From Rostratula benghalensis (taxonomy: Eukaryota > Chordata > Aves > Charadriiformes > Rostratulidae): DNA of 64,000 bases. This document shows positions 1 to 14,600 of this stretch, piece after piece. The position numbers and the translations under genes are program-made. Under the pieces are notes generated by a model. The model was not told the DNA's origin. It ran no database searches and saw nothing but the letters and a program-made list of their open reading frames with translations. Every line of letters begins with the position of its first letter. Position 1 is the stretch's first letter. The stretch is taken from NCBI GenBank assembly GCA_013399305.1, contig VXAI01000013.1:5270846-5334845 (forward strand). Direction: 5' to 3'.

Positions 1-3000
1 GTAGCTACTATAAAGAAAATTAACTCTATCCCAGAAAAACCAGCACATATGCCTAATTTCATGTCTTTGTAGGTGATGGACAGCCAGTATCTCACAGTTC
101 ACATTTCATACTGATAAGTTAATTAAAAAAATGGGATTTGGAAAAAGTAGTAAGTAAAATATGTCTAGTTCACTTAGTAGGTAGGAAAATACAATGGAAT
201 AAGATTGGGCTTCTATATCTTTTGAAAACGAGGAATCTAAGCTTTAACCATTGTGATGAAGAAGTCTTCCTTATTCTGCATCCTACTCAGGTCACACTGA
301 GGTCTGGCTCTGTAGATGATTTAGGACAGAATCACACAGAATCACAGAATAATTGAGAATTGGAAAGTAGAATAATTGAGGTTGACAGTGACTTCTGGAA
401 GTCACCTAGTCCAATCTTCCTGTTCAAACCTAGAGCCAGTTGCCCAGTACCAAATCCAGTTGAATTTTGAACATCTCCAAGGATGCAACTCTGCAACTTC
501 TTTGGGCAACCTGTGTCAGTCCTTGGTCACTCTCACAGTAGAAAAAGTGTTTGCTGATCTTCAGATGGAATCTCCTATGTTTCAGTTTGTGTCCATTGCC
601 TCTGGTCCTGTCACTGGGCACCACTGAAAAGAGTCTGGCTCCATCTTCTTTACAATCTCCCTTCTGGTAATTATACCCATTCATGCAATCTCCCCCTTGA
701 GCCTTCTATTCTCCAGGCTAAAGAATCCCAGCTCTCTCAGCTTTTTCACATAGGATAGGTGTTCCAGACCCTTCCTCATCCTTGTGGCCTTCTGCTGGAC
801 TCTCTCCCATCTCTCTTGTACTGAGGAGGCCACCATCAGACCAGCACTCCAGGTGTGGTCTCACCAGTGCTGAGTAGAGGGGAAGGATCACCCACCTTTG
901 GCCTGCTGGGAGCACTTTGTCTAATGCAAGCCAGGATGCCATTAGCCTCCTTTGTCACGTTGTTGGCTCATGTTTAGTTTAGTGAGCACCAGGATCTCCA
1001 GGTCTTTCCTTCAAAGCTGCATCCCAACCCTGTGGCTCCCAGTATGTACTGGGGCCTGGAGTTGTTTCTCTTCAGGTGCAGGACTGTGCACTTCCTCTTG
1101 CTGAACGCCATGAGGGCTCTGTCAGCCCATTGCTTCAGCCTGCACAGGTCCCTACCTGCAGATGGTAGCACAACCCACTGGTGTGTCAGAAGATGAATCC
1201 ATGAGGAATTCAGTTACCTCAGTGAAACAGAGGGAGAGTGCTTAAGATGCAAGGGAGAGTGCTATGAAATGCAAGATTCACCAAATCCAAGGCCAAAATT
1301 TAATTTCTATTTCAAGATAGCCTAGAGGGGAAGAAAAAAATCAAAGCCCACAAAACATTACAAATCATAAAAATGTAAACAGTTCAAACTCTCAAAAATA
1401 GAGATAATTGGTAACTCTGCTTGATGTTCTAGATTTTGACAGCTTAAAGCACTGTTTTGCTACAGTCTTGCACTGACAGATGAATGAAACAAGTGTAATC
1501 GAGTACATTCTTTCTGCTTGCTATTCATGTGATTTTGTAAGCTTTACACTGTAAAAAGAATATCTTTGTTGTTACACCAAATAATAATGCTTGCCTTTCA
1601 AATTTTTGACCAGTATCAGTGAGACACAAACATACATTGCCTGCATTACAGATTTGTGGTACAGTATCTCACAGAAAAACTGATGTATTAGCAGGAGAGA
1701 TGGTGGTGATGCTGACCATAGTAAGGCCATGATGCTATATCAGTTAGAAAACATCGAGGAAAATGGACCTGTTTGTGTGGGAAGGAAACTGAAATGGTAA
1801 TTTCAGAAAAAGGCCTTGAAATGTGCTACAAATTGGCTGGGATGTGAATGCTGAGTGGCTTCTGATGTGCCACAGCCAAACCCCAGCAAGCAGTGACCTG
1901 CCATTCTGCTGGGAGTAGCCCTCCCTGCACTCAGTGCACGGCAGCCTCCCTGTGTAATTTTTCAAATGATATCTTGAGAAAAAAATATAGATAATGAATG
2001 GAGAAAATGCAAGCTCTTTTCTGCATTTGTGAAGTTTAATGCTATTGAGCAGTGTCTGGTTATTACACTGCACTAATAGAAGTTAAGATTTTTATGTAGT
2101 TTTGTGATTCCAGCAACTGGTTTAGTCATGTTAGGACTAAATTTGGAAAAAACTACCACTTGCCATTTATGTAGGGTATGAGAATGCACTGTAGTGCACA
2201 GTATGGGGGCAGAAACTAGGCAAAGGTAGAACCTAAAAAGAGATAAGGAGTGGACCCTTCTTCTTCTTGGCCTCCCTCCTTGAAATTACAGAAAGACCTT
2301 CCCCTTCCCCTCACTGTTACAATTAGTGCAACTCCACAGAGAGGATGTGGTCATAGATCCATACTCTTAGAAATGAAAAGGAGCAACAAGCACCACCAGG
2401 GCAGTTTTCTTATTCTTGATGCACACACCTAAACTTAGCAATAAAAAAAGTGAAGAAGTACAAAACTTAAAAAAAAGGCAGAACCATCTGTTGAACTGAT
2501 ATCTAAAAATCCCACACTGAAACTAGTGTGAAATGTAGCCTGTTTGTATGGTTCATTACCATGCATCATTTCAGCCAATGAAAATTTTATTTTCCCAGTA
2601 TTTTGTATTTTTCCTCATATGTGTTTGCTACCATTTGATTTATATTTGTTTGTAATTTTAAATATGTAAAATGGTCCCAAATCTTTTTTCCTGTGTCTAG
2701 CCATTCTCTTTTGGAACAGACAACAAAAGCCCAGCAACAACAAAACAAATGAGTAATTTTGGATATAAGGTCTGTTTGCTTTGAAAAAGTTCAGTCTGTT
2801 TGTGCATCAAAATGTTGCCAGATCAGCTGTCTTTCTCCTTTTCAAGAGAGATGATTCTGAACTAGGAGGCTCGCAAAACAGATCAAAGGGAAGCATTTTG
2901 TCTAGGCTACCTCTGTTGCAGGTTCAGTTAGTAATTACGGTGTTCAGTTCTGGTCTAGGACAATGTAAGTGGCACCCTTTCTTTCCTGTATTTTATTTAA

Positions 3001-5373
3001 TCAAGCCTTGTGATTGCTCGCTGTGCACCTGAAATCAAAAATGTCATTGATGAATCCAGAGACATAAGACAGTGACTCACACATTGTTCACATTAGGTAA
3101 AGGCAAAGGGGGCACTAATCAACAGAATAAAATATGGTTTAATGATTGACAACACTGTCACTATGGTTTATTCCTAAATAATCTCGTTTGATTTACAAGA
3201 ACTCAATGTAAATATAATCCTTTTCTCAAGGAAGTATCTTGTCATTTATAGTTTAGAATGAAATATATGGCACAGGGAGGATGATTTTAATTCAGTAAGC
3301 TCATGTTTGTGCAGCAACCAAAGAATAAGAAAATGTGCCTGAAGCAGAGAGGAGGGAATGTAGTGGAGGAGCTCTCCCCTCCCCACTGCAGGGCAGCTGG
3401 AAGGAGTGACTGCTGTCTCCAGTGAGTCCTCCGTGGGGTGTTTAAGAGGTCTTCCAGCCTCAAGACTAAACTTTCTTTAATCTCTTTGTTACTCACAAGT
3501 AACTTAGAGAAATGCATCTCCAGGCTGAAGGCCTGAATGCACAGGCCAGTGCAGCCATCCTGCTGCCGATAGCTCTGCAAGTCAGGGCTCACTGGGCTGC
3601 GCAGTCCCGTGCACAAAAAATACTGCCTGTCTTTTCAGCCACAAATCTGACAGAAACAAAGCCCACTTTTAGAAATGTTTTTGGCAAGCTGTGTTGCCTC
3701 ACATCTTCAGCATGGGTAAATCTTTTAAAACAGCTTTTATAATGGAAAACTAGTGGATTTCTTAGTCCCTGACACCTCTAGTTCCCAGGCAAATGCTCTT
3801 TCTCTTCATATGCTTTCTCGGAGACCAAAGGGAATCTTTAAGTGAGAGCCTCACAATAAAGTACTGGAAGCAGAGCGAGAGAAATAAACCTCTACTCTCC
3901 TGATTATATTCTAATAGCTTTCTTTTTATTTTAAGATGCTTAAATGTAATCCCCCAAGTTAGCCCAATCACAGTCTCCAATGTAGCATTGTTTTCAACTA
4001 TTAGCAGGTGGTTTTTAAAGACCTTTTTAGATGGTACATGGGGCCCACATAGTGAAGTCAATTGTTAGACAGGATATAATTTAGACTTCAGCTCTTCCTC
4101 TCGGTTTGAAATAAAATGATTACATTTCAGGAGAGCCTAAGGGAAGATTAAAAGTTTTATATTGAAAGTTGAATATTTTCTTTTGTTGTACACTCTTCTT
4201 TTAAAGAAAATGGTATTCATTTAAAATAATGCATGTTCTCATGTATTTCAAAAGGCACTACTCTGAATTTCAAAGAAATTCATAAAGTATGCATGTATGG
4301 GAGAGGAAGATTGTAATCTTCATTTGAGCATTTAGCCAAAGTTTTTTAACTCAGCACATTCTTCTTTGTTCGTAGAATGAGGTGTCTGCAAAGACACGTT
4401 GTAAATAACAGATGGCCCATAGCATTTAGAGAGAAGCAGTTAAGGTGACAAAATCTTCTGCGGCTCCTCTCCACAGGCAGGTTATAAAGCGATATTACAG
4501 CCTCTGTTCCAGACTGGAAAATGGTCCTTGCCTGTCTTTAAACCTGTTAAAAATGGTTCCAGGCAATAGCTCCACGTTTGTAAAACTGATATGGGTCTTA
4601 AAAATAGATGGAATAGCCCAGATATGAACAGAGTAAGAAGTAAAGAATAAGATATGAACAACAGGATTAAGTTATTGGCTGGTAAGGTCAGCTAGCGTTT
4701 GCCATTGATAGCAGTGTTTTACCTGTTTTACCAAGGATGCCCTGGGCATATTTGTAAAAAAGCATTACCTATAAAGGGAATTCCTGGAAGCCTCCTTAAA
4801 GAAAATGTATATATGCAGTGAAGTCTCATGTAGGAGTTCACCATATCAGCCAAATAAACATAGATCTTCTGTTTCCAGAAGCCATCGTAAAAGTCTAAAT
4901 ACAACACAGCTGTAGTTAAGTATCCTGCATTCTATGCCTGTTAAAAAGAAGAGTACAAAAACTGGTATGGTGACTAAGGAGGGGTGGTCACTGAACTGGC
5001 AAGTTGAAGTTTTCTTGTGATTTTCTTGGAAAAAATAAAACAACTTAATTTCTTTTGGTATATTCTACTGTAAAAAAAAAAAAAGTTTCACCTGTTCACA
5101 CTAATACATACATTAACAACAGGATTTTACAGTCATTTGCTTAATGTCAGTGAAGCTTGTTTTCTCATGTGGACACTTGACCATGGGAATCTGTATTAAC
5201 ACCACTTAATTTGTCTCCATGCTGCCAATTAAATAGACAAACAGTAATAAATATTGAGATTGACTGAGGATTTAAGAAAGATGGATGCCCATGGTACAGA
5301 ATGCTGAAGGTCTATATTCACCTGATGTTATCTCTAGCAAAGGAGATGAGTTGTTAATATGCTGTTATTCCAG
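1..5373 (+). other. Sequence 5' of the first visible Ac45-like exon, probably intron
   Basis: The exon at 5374 begins in phase 0 from an acceptor, so transcription comes from further left. I looked for exons matching the N-terminal half of ATP6AP1 and found none convincing. Apart from a CR1 copy (326-1190) I see only ordinary AT-rich DNA. Confidence 0.55.
326..1190 (-). mobile_element. CR1 LINE fragment, 3' end
   Basis: Reads as CR1 in reverse: the 3' tail repeats (complements of ATTCTGTG) lie at about 326-350, then the 3' UTR and the antisense of the end of ORF2 (for example CTGAGTAGAGGGGAAGGATC and the following gcaagccaggatgcc-type segment). It is 5' truncated near 1190. Many indels and stops make it an old, dead copy. 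Confidence 0.85.
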
Positions 5374-5615
5374 ATTTCAAGAAGAACTGATGTAATGTGG
5401 GAATTAAGGCGACAATTAATGGCCACTGAGGAAGAAGACAGTTCATCATATCCTCCTCTGGCTGTGACCACTGGAAATGATACATGCATCCTTTTTTATG
5501 CTAGTAATTTCAGCCTCATAGCCAACAATTCAGTTTCTATAGATTTGACAAATGCAACATTTGTAACCCGGAATGCAGATACTTCTTCCTCTGAGTGCTC
5601 AAGCATCAACACAAC
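5374..5615 (+). CDS. ATP6AP1-like: Ac45-like gene, first visible coding exon
   Basis: Acceptor CAG at 5371-5373 and donor GTGAGT at 5616. The exon enters in phase 0 and leaves with two bases of a Thr codon. It encodes 80 residues beginning ISRRTDV, followed by an acidic stretch (EEED) and the conserved segment PPL...[13 protein letters not shown], which aligns with the part of ATP6AP1 just after its protease-processing region. The Arg-Arg pair near the start could belong to a processing site. An ATG at 5359 lies in the intron before the acceptor and is not a plausible start. Confidence 0.88.
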
Positions 5616-8600
5616 GTGAGTAGCACAAGAAATTTCGTATCATAATGCATGTGATTCTAAAAGCTATCAGAAATGGTGCAATGTAAAGTTAATACTATTT
5701 TAATTTTCTTCTTGTAAAGCATCCAAATAAAAAAAAAGAAACCAAAATTAGATATTCTTAGCAGAAAAAGGTTGAGTCAAGACCACAGAAGCAGTCCATA
5801 TACTCATATACAGGCTTCAATTTTCACATCTTTTTCCTCTTACATGCCTTAATTCCTTGTCTGTTTATATTTTGTACAAAAAAGTTTTCCTGTGCCCAAT
5901 CTTACAATCACATAAATGGCATTAATGAGATCATAATTTCATTGTAAAATTCCCTGGAAGGAGAATATTGCCAGTTACTAGGTAGTAATTCAGCTGGAAG
6001 TACATTAATGAAACATGATTTCTGTTTTCTTTCACTTTGAAGCACCTGCTCTTGGGTAAAGAAAATTATAGAAATATTTTGTCATTTTTTTTTGTGTACT
6101 GAACCTTTGCTACGTGACTTTTGTAATTGCCTATTGATTTAGAATATTCCCTTCGATTGAAATGTCACAATGATCTAATTAAAGCTGACTACTCTAACAT
6201 TAAAAATCTGTTTCTTATTCTCAGACTGTCATTAAAATATGCAAACCCTGTGAATGGAATCAGCAGCCTAGAGATAAGGTAACTTATGATTTATTCTTCG
6301 ATAGATCTCTGTGATGCACAAAGCCTGTTTGTAAATTAGGACTAAAAATAGAGGAGGAGTTAAGTGAAAATGTTTTCAAAATTATGGTTTTATTTCTGTT
6401 CCGAGAAGTTACTATACAGAACGGTAATACAGTCTTTATAGAGAGAATATATTAATATGCTCAGGTAAAGTTCTAAAAACGTGGTATAGGCAAACTGGTA
6501 AAGCACTAGTATATGAAACATCCCACTAAGCTAATAGAATTAGACCACGATCTTGTTTTGGAGAAATCTAACTGTGATTTGTAAACAGTTCTAGGGGCTG
6601 AAGTCTACTTGCATAGCCAGGGCGGTGTTTAGTCCTAATGTGGATTACCAGTGTAGTCTGTCAGAGCTAGCTTGTGGCTAATGAGGGGTGCAAAATCTTG
6701 TAAATTTTCTCCTCCATGGATATGACATGACCATATTTCTCCTACCATGAGAAAAGGGAAGAAAATATAAGGAATGGGAAGTCTTGGGATGAAAAGTCAA
6801 AGGGAGTACTTGATGCTGTTGCTCTCATTAATGAATTCTGGGGATGGGGAAAGCTTCTGCCGTACAGCTGCTGGTCCACAAGCCTCAGGTCATTCTTCAG
6901 CAGCAGCAACAGCAATTGAAAATATTTTCTTAGCCTTTTGCTGGGATAATGTGACCTGCTTTTTTGATTTAGGTACCTCAGTTAATTGCTTAACTTTATT
7001 TGAGAAGGACTTGGGTTTGGAAACTTGCACTGAGTTAAATATGTGCATGTCAGAGGATGAACTGGATGCTTGCTTGGGCAGCAGAAGAACAAATTTTGCA
7101 CATCTTGAGTAAGGGAAATTGAAATCCAATGAAACCAAAGAGAGGAAGTTTGAAGTGGAGGAAACAAACAGAGCTTGAACAACATTTTGGTAGAAAAGTA
7201 AAAGAGGCACGTGGCACGAAGATGACAAGCACAAATGAGTAAATACCATTATTTACAATGAGATAGAAGGACATTCTACATTTCAGTAAGAGGACCCTCA
7301 GAAGGACTTGTGTTGAACTGGGTGATGTATTTGAAATTATATTGGAGTGCATAGAGACACTTGTGGACATCGTCAGAGACCATGATAGGTGGCAAAAAAC
7401 CAAACATGCTTTGTTATTCCTCTCCCCTCAAGCATGTAGAGCTTTGTGAAAGGATATAATGTACAGATAAGATTGCCTTTAGGATTTTTACGATTTGACT
7501 GTTGTAGTTAGCTTTGTATAGGATCCTTGAGATGGTTGTCCTTGGTGATAGAGTCAAGAATTTCCTGGTTTCAACACTTTAATTTATGAAAGGGGCATGC
7601 ATTTCCCTGAACACCACATGGAGTTAAGGAGACATTTTCCTTATGTCCCATTTCAAACATACTGTTCTCAAACCAAGGCTCTGCCCAAATCGTGTCATTA
7701 CTTTCACTCCAAAGCAGAAAATATCACTTTATCTGGTGCTTCCCTTGTGCTCTTTTGTCTACTATCTGCTGCTTTTGTCTCACTCTTGTTCAGACAGACC
7801 CACCAAAATAGTGCCCTGGATTCTCATTCTGTGTCTTTGCTCATAATGGTGCTCTCCTTTGCTCATTAGCTGTCCTCTCTTTCTGTATGAATTAATCTGG
7901 CTGCTTTCTACATTTGCCTTGAATATGACCATCCTCAGTGCAATACCATGCTTTCTAGTAAAAGTACAGTTCCAAGAAACTAATGAGTCATAAAGTTCTG
8001 GAAAATCCTGTGGAGCATGATACTGTGCTGCAAAACTAGCTACCAAGTTAATTGAAAGATCTAAGAGGGGTTGTTTTCTTTAAAGAGGTCAACAGGTTTT
8101 GTTGAACTATACAACAGCAAATTGTAAACCTTAGGATGCTCCTATAGAAAAAAAATACTTTGGCAGATAAAACATTTATCTTAGACTTTGATTGCAGCAG
8201 CAGGCATAAGAGGATCAAATGTGAAGTCAGTGCATACATATTGACTTAATGAGGATTATTCAGATTTACACTTAGTCATCTCCTTGTTAAAATCTTATAA
8301 TTTTAATTAATTATTGGGATAAAACTTTAATGTGATTATGAATCTGAGGTGCATGTGAAGAGAAGAAATTCGAAGCAACTCTGCAGACAGACTGTAATTT
8401 AAAGGAGAATATCAGTACAAAAGGTGAATGGTTCATGTTTTCTTTCGTAGTCTGGAATATTTTTTCACATCCTTTAAGCCTGCTGTAGTATAGGCAGAAA
8501 TACAAAGTTTCTCTTGACCTGTGCTTCTACTTGAATACATTATAAACAGGTATCAAAATGCACAAACAGCCCTTGAAGCTGTGATAAAAATCTCATGCTC

Positions 8601-11600
8601 ATGGTGAGGATTTGGAAAGGGAGTAGGTAAAGTCCTGCCCGCTGTCATGCCCAGTGAGTAATTAAAGCAGCATAGATTGGCTCTATTTTGCAGGACAGTT
8701 TGATTTATTCCATTGGGCCAGGTGTGATCTAGGTTTTTAAGAGCCCCTCTGGGCATTTAGACACAAAAATGCCTAAATTTTTTATTTTTTTATGTATGAC
8801 ACAAGAGCTTAGCAATAAAAAATGGAGTAGAGGAAGAAGGTGGGTTGGGTGGCTTCCAGGGCAGTCATTGCTTGGGCATTCACTGTGCATTGGTCTGTTT
8901 GTGGGAGGTAGTGAGTGATTGCTTCCACATGGCCTTTTTATTTCTTTACTTATTAAGCTGTCTTTATCTCATTCCACAAGTTTCCTCACTTTCACTCTTT
9001 CTGTTCTACCCCTGTCTTGTTGGGGACAGAGAATGAGCAAGCTTGTGGGTGCTTGGCTGCTGGCTGGCATAAACTCACAGCACCTCAGAAGTCTTTATAA
9101 AGATAGCTTTCTGTTAATGATGCACCTGGTTATTTGTGCTGCTTTATGTTGAATTACCTCTTGATCTAAGAGACAATCATGTCATTTTAGGCCTCCATTA
9201 GGTACCATAATAGAACACTGCATGGCCTATAATGCGAATAATAAGATATGCTCAACAGAACTAGAGCAATGTATTGATCTTTTAATGATTCAGGAACACT
9301 TTATTCACCTTGTTTATCTCAGCATGTCTAGTCTCAAGAGCTTCTAAAATCCACAGAGATACATTATAACCTCTGTTTTCCCCTTCTGGTTCACTTTGAT
9401 TGCATGTCTTGTTCAAGATGACTCCTTGGCAAGATCACAGTCTGCCTCAATAAATAGGACACAAGCAGGGCAAAGAGGTGGGAAGGAAGAGAGTTTAAAG
9501 TCATCACTACATTATTTTTCTCCTGTAAAGGCCATATACTTAGGTGTAGGAGAGCATCTGCTGAAGACAGAAAGTGACACCAGGAGACCACATTCAAATA
9601 GCTGAATTTATTCCTCAATAAAAGAGGCTCTAACCTCAGCAGCATGAGCTGGATTCAAAGCCTCCCCTTACCACCACTGGTCTACTGCCCTGTGTAGAGC
9701 AGCTGGCCGCATCCCAGCTCCTGGTAACAGCTGGAATAGCTGCTTCATCTTATTCAAACAGCTGCCATCTCCCTCTTCCTCCCTCCAGCAAGAGCATCAG
9801 TCCCATTCATCCTCCGGCACTTGCCACAGAGAGGTGAGCAGTAGGGGGTGGTAGTTGGGCGTTTCTAGCTGTGCTGGTTTCAGAATAGTGAACTCCTGCT
9901 GCAGCAAGGCTAGGAGCAGTGGGCAGTAGCATAGAAACATAATCTCAGGTCTCTCAGCTTCTGAAGACATCCAGCTGTTCAAGCATCTGTCCGTCATCTC
10001 TGGGAAAAGGTGTCAAAGCAGATGGAAATGCAGAGCATTAGGGGGTCAAAACTTCCTTAGTATTTTTGCCACTTGCATTGGTAAGTGCTTGGCTGTTGTT
10101 GCTTAGAGCATGCACAGAACAGGATTGACCCAAGAACTTTTACCCAGCAGTTGTGTTTTTCTTTGAGAGCAGTAATTGCAGCTAGCTTCCTTCTCAGAAA
10201 TAGCTGTCCTTGTAAAGAATAGCCACCTGGGATGGTGATCAGTAGCAGGTGATGGAATCTAGAGTTCATGTGGTTATCTAGCACAAAGGGAGTCCGGCCT
10301 ACGGCCAGGATTGCTTGTGCCACAATACACAAAGTACATGATGTCTGTGTGAAAGTTTCCTTCCTGTATTGTCTCTAATGTCTAATATGAACACGACATT
10401 TTCTGTAAAATCAAGGTACTTTCTGTTCTGCAGATAAAATCTCTGTTCTCTCTCCTCTCATTAATTTGCTATTTTGTGCTCATTCTATTTGTTATCTGCT
10501 TGTCTGAGAAAATATTAACTAAATGAAGTAATTCTATTGATTTTTGTTGTTTGAATGTCTAATTTGACATTTAATGAATTATAGCTAAAAAATGTAATCA
10601 ATTATATTTATAACAGTTATCAGTTAAGTGTGTGCTTGTTGAGGGCTATTCATTATCAGTTGTTTGGAAAAACGCTAAAGATAAAAGCCTGTATTAAGTT
10701 AACCATGCTCCACTATTAGGTGAGCCATAGTTCACTAATTAGAATCTTAATTCTCATAAATCTGCAAAACCAGAAAACTTTAGTCTTTGGTGCAATGTGA
10801 AGAGACAGCGTTCTCTCTGAGGTCACATTAGACTGTGCTCACACACGTAGCCTTATAAAACTTGTTTGTTCGTATGGTAAGTCTACCAAGAATTTCCTTG
10901 TTTACCACTTTTCTTATCTGCTCAACAAAAGTACAGAGCACACCCACATCTGTGGTTGGCATGAACACGTAAGTAAACTTCTCTGTGTTTCTAACTGGCC
11001 TTCAGCTCATGCCTATAGCATTGCTACCAGGACACCATGGAAATTCTGCTCAGATCGTATGGCAGGAAAAGCAATTTATATCTAGGCTAATACATGCTTT
11101 AAATTTGTGACTTGATCACTGTAACAATAGAATATCTTTCATAAATATTTGTGAAAGTTTACTAGGCGAAATTCAAATGTTTTCTTCTTTTTCACCAAGG
11201 CTTGCAGCTGAATGTCATATGGAAAGAGCTGTTTAGGCTCAAAACATAAGGAGTGCCATATGACAAAACATCCTTTTTTTCATCTGAACGACACTTTGAG
11301 TTCTAGGCTCCCTTCTAAGCATTTTTAAATTCTCAAGGATTATGAAGTTATATAAATCAAACCCCACAGATTATTAAAAGAAAAAGAACAAAGAAAAAAG
11401 GAAAGGCTCAGTTACTGTAGCAACCTAACGTGTCAAGTTTTGTGTTACTCCTCAGGAGCACTGTTTGTGTTGAGTTTAGACCCTGTGTTGTGTAAATGCT
11501 GAAAGCAACTGATTTGAACAAACAATATTCTACAACAGAGAATATTCTCTCTCTATAGACACATGTCTATACCCTAGAGAACATAAAATATTCTATATTG

Positions 11601-14600
11601 TGCCACATTTATACATGACTGCTTCTTTTTCAAACCTGTCATAATTGCATCTAAGTATCACCCCAAGTTTTAAAATCCACATAACATGTTACCCATTGTG
11701 GACAGACATATTACAGTACTTCATTTCAGTCTCACACTGCTAAAGAGATTTCTCTTGTAAATTCTTTGCGGTTACCAGTAAGCAAAAAATATCTGCAGCA
11801 AAGTATATAGAACAATACATACACACACAGACCAAGTAGGGTTAAAGTATTAAGCAATATCAATAAGGAGAAAAGTTTATCATTTCCTTATGAGATAACT
11901 TGAATACCAAAAGTAACTGGGTAAAAAGTAGTAGCGTTTCAGAACATTTGGGAGATGTTTAGGCTGTAAAAGTAGTAACGTATATGTAAGTCCCATGATT
12001 ATAAAGTACTGGAAACTGCTGCAATACTGTGTGTACATAGGCAATGAGAAAACATTTATTTGTGTCTAACTCGCTACAAAATGGGAAACTAGAGCAGACA
12101 CACACCCCCACCCCCCACCCCCATCCTCCAGGGAGAGAAAACTCTATCTTCTACTACAAATTCAGACATTTGCAAAGGCAAATTGCCATTTTGGTGTCTG
12201 AGCCAAGGAAGAATTGCAAAGATAAATCAGAATGGTTATCATGCCTGTACCTATCATAAAAGCAATTTAAAAAAAATCCCATGAAACATTTTTTGAGCAT
12301 CACTGCAGGCCTACTGGCAGTTTCTCAGGTTCTGCTCTGCTGTTTATAGACTGTTGGTAACTGATGAAATACAGCACTGGTAGAGGCCCTTGAAGAATGA
12401 AATCACATTTGCTCCTTGCCTGCCATGGCTAGGGAAAGCTGTGCTTGTGAGATGAGACTCTGAGAAGTAGTAAAAACATATTCACAGTCTCTTCACTTAT
12501 GAACAATCTAATGAAATGGGAGGCCAAGCTAAGATACTAACTGTGATGTTTGCAGCCAGCAGTAGTGAATCTTTATCTGCCACCAGTATTTTATCAAATG
12601 AATATTAACTTTCTCCTTCTCTCATTTTGAATTTTGACCTTTTTTTTTTTTTCTCTCTCTCTGTTGTCTTTCTAGGTTTTTAATGTCCAACAAGTTCTAT
12701 GGAGCCTCAGCTAGAAATTGGTCCACTTTAGATTCAGTTGAGATTGTACAAGATGGAGAAAAGTTTGCTAAATTTAATGTTTCTGTCATCTCTGCTCCTG
12801 CAGAGTATTCATTTCATTGTCAGCTGGTGGGAACAAGCAATGTCTATCCTGCAAGGCTGATTCCATCCAACAATGAGGCAAAAAACTGGGATGTTTTCAT
12901 TTCCAGGTTGCAAGTGAGTACACATTGACATTTCAGAGATAATTCCAAGAACGATTACTTGCTATTGTAGGTGTTGAACGACATACATTCATAATGCCCT
13001 CACTTTCATTTCAGCCTGAGGGAAAATGTAAAAGAAAAGCTGTTCCCCCTAGGTGAGCTATTCAATAAAGGGGTAAAAAAGACTGCAGTTGCCAAACAAT
13101 AAGAAAATGAAAGCACAGCTTTTAAAAACAAAAAACTATGAAGTTGTCCACAGGAAAGAAAAACCAATAAAGCCAAATGCGCTTAATCAGGCAAGGAATG
13201 ACTAAGTCCCCATGCCTGTTTAATGAACTGGGCTGCTATTGGAAACATGGGCCTCTTAAGTGGGTGGCTTTGTGCTGCTTACTTTGTTTTTTATTTGATT
13301 TCTTTGCACTTTGTTTACCTGGGAAAGTACAGCTTGGTGTGGTTACTGTTTTCAGTGTCATAGACTGTCTGTGTTCCTACAGACAGAAACAAAGCTCTGT
13401 GCAATTAGATTTAATGGAAGGTTTACCATGGACTTCAATCAGGAGCAATACTAGGTCCCACATGGCCCAGAAGGAAAGCAGTTGACTTTTTCTTTTTTTG
13501 AATGAGGCATAGATTTTCTCTATGTTTAGTGCAGTAGTACAGACTGCATTTGTCAATGCATATTTATTATTTTGATCATTCATCTCAGGGAAAGCACATC
13601 AACATTTATGTCTTAAAACCCTAATGGACTAATGGACCTTTTGGATTAAAGAGATCATGGAAATGGTGGGAATAATTCCAAAGTAGACTCTATTTGTCAA
13701 AGATGAGCTAATTTCTTCAATGTTTGTACCAAGATGTTTCCTAGGAATTACAAACCCTTTTATTACCACAAAACTTTCTGTCTTATTCATCATAAAGCAT
13801 AGACTAATCATAGAACAGGAACACAGAAAAGTAGAAATCCATGATTGTGAAGTGGGGGGGAAGTGATTTAANNNNNNNNNNNNNNNNNNNNNNNNNNNNN
13901 NATAGTATTTTATAGAAAATAGTAAGTATTATTTCTTTACTGGTGGATTTATGGTCTTTCCTTTCACACCCATTTCAAAGAATCTCTAAATACATAAGAA
14001 TCCCAGTCTTCAATTTTCCTTTATAAAATTATTTAAGAAAGATTCAAAAATCAGAGATCAGATTAATTCTTTCCTTCCTTCATTTTCTTCCACCAGTTAG
14101 ATTCCCTTTCTTCTGAGAGAATCAGTGCTTATGTCATTACATGCATGGGTTGAGAGCGGGGGGGATTGTATTCCCTTTTTTCATAGTTTTCTAATCCTTT
14201 GACTGGTTTTAGCAGAATTTTTAGAAGGCTAGTGGTCTCGAAGGCATTTAGTTTCTTGAGACTTTTTGCAAAAGTAGCGGCTAAGCCAAGAATATATCCC
14301 CAAATCAGTTATTTTCTGAGGAAAATAATATGGCAGGAGCTCAGGCAGCAGCAGACCTCCAGAATCCAGTCAAAGAGGAGAGGTTACAGATTTTTCTAAT
14401 TGCTGGTAAAGTTTATACTGGTTTCATATGTTAATAGATAACACAGATCCAACACCTCAATGAAGCAAGCCCTTTCTCCTGCTTTGAGTCTCTCATGTCT
14501 AAGGGGAGGGGAATAAAAGTTCACAACAGTTTTCTCCTTGACCTTTCACTAAAACTCAAACAAAAAGGTCATCTTCATTAGAGAGATTTTAAAGCAGGTT

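Noticed and set aside
2781..3032. Possible upstream exon of the Ac45-like gene
   Set aside because: Has plausible acceptor- and donor-like strings, but the translation does not resemble any part of the ATP6AP1 N-terminal domain.
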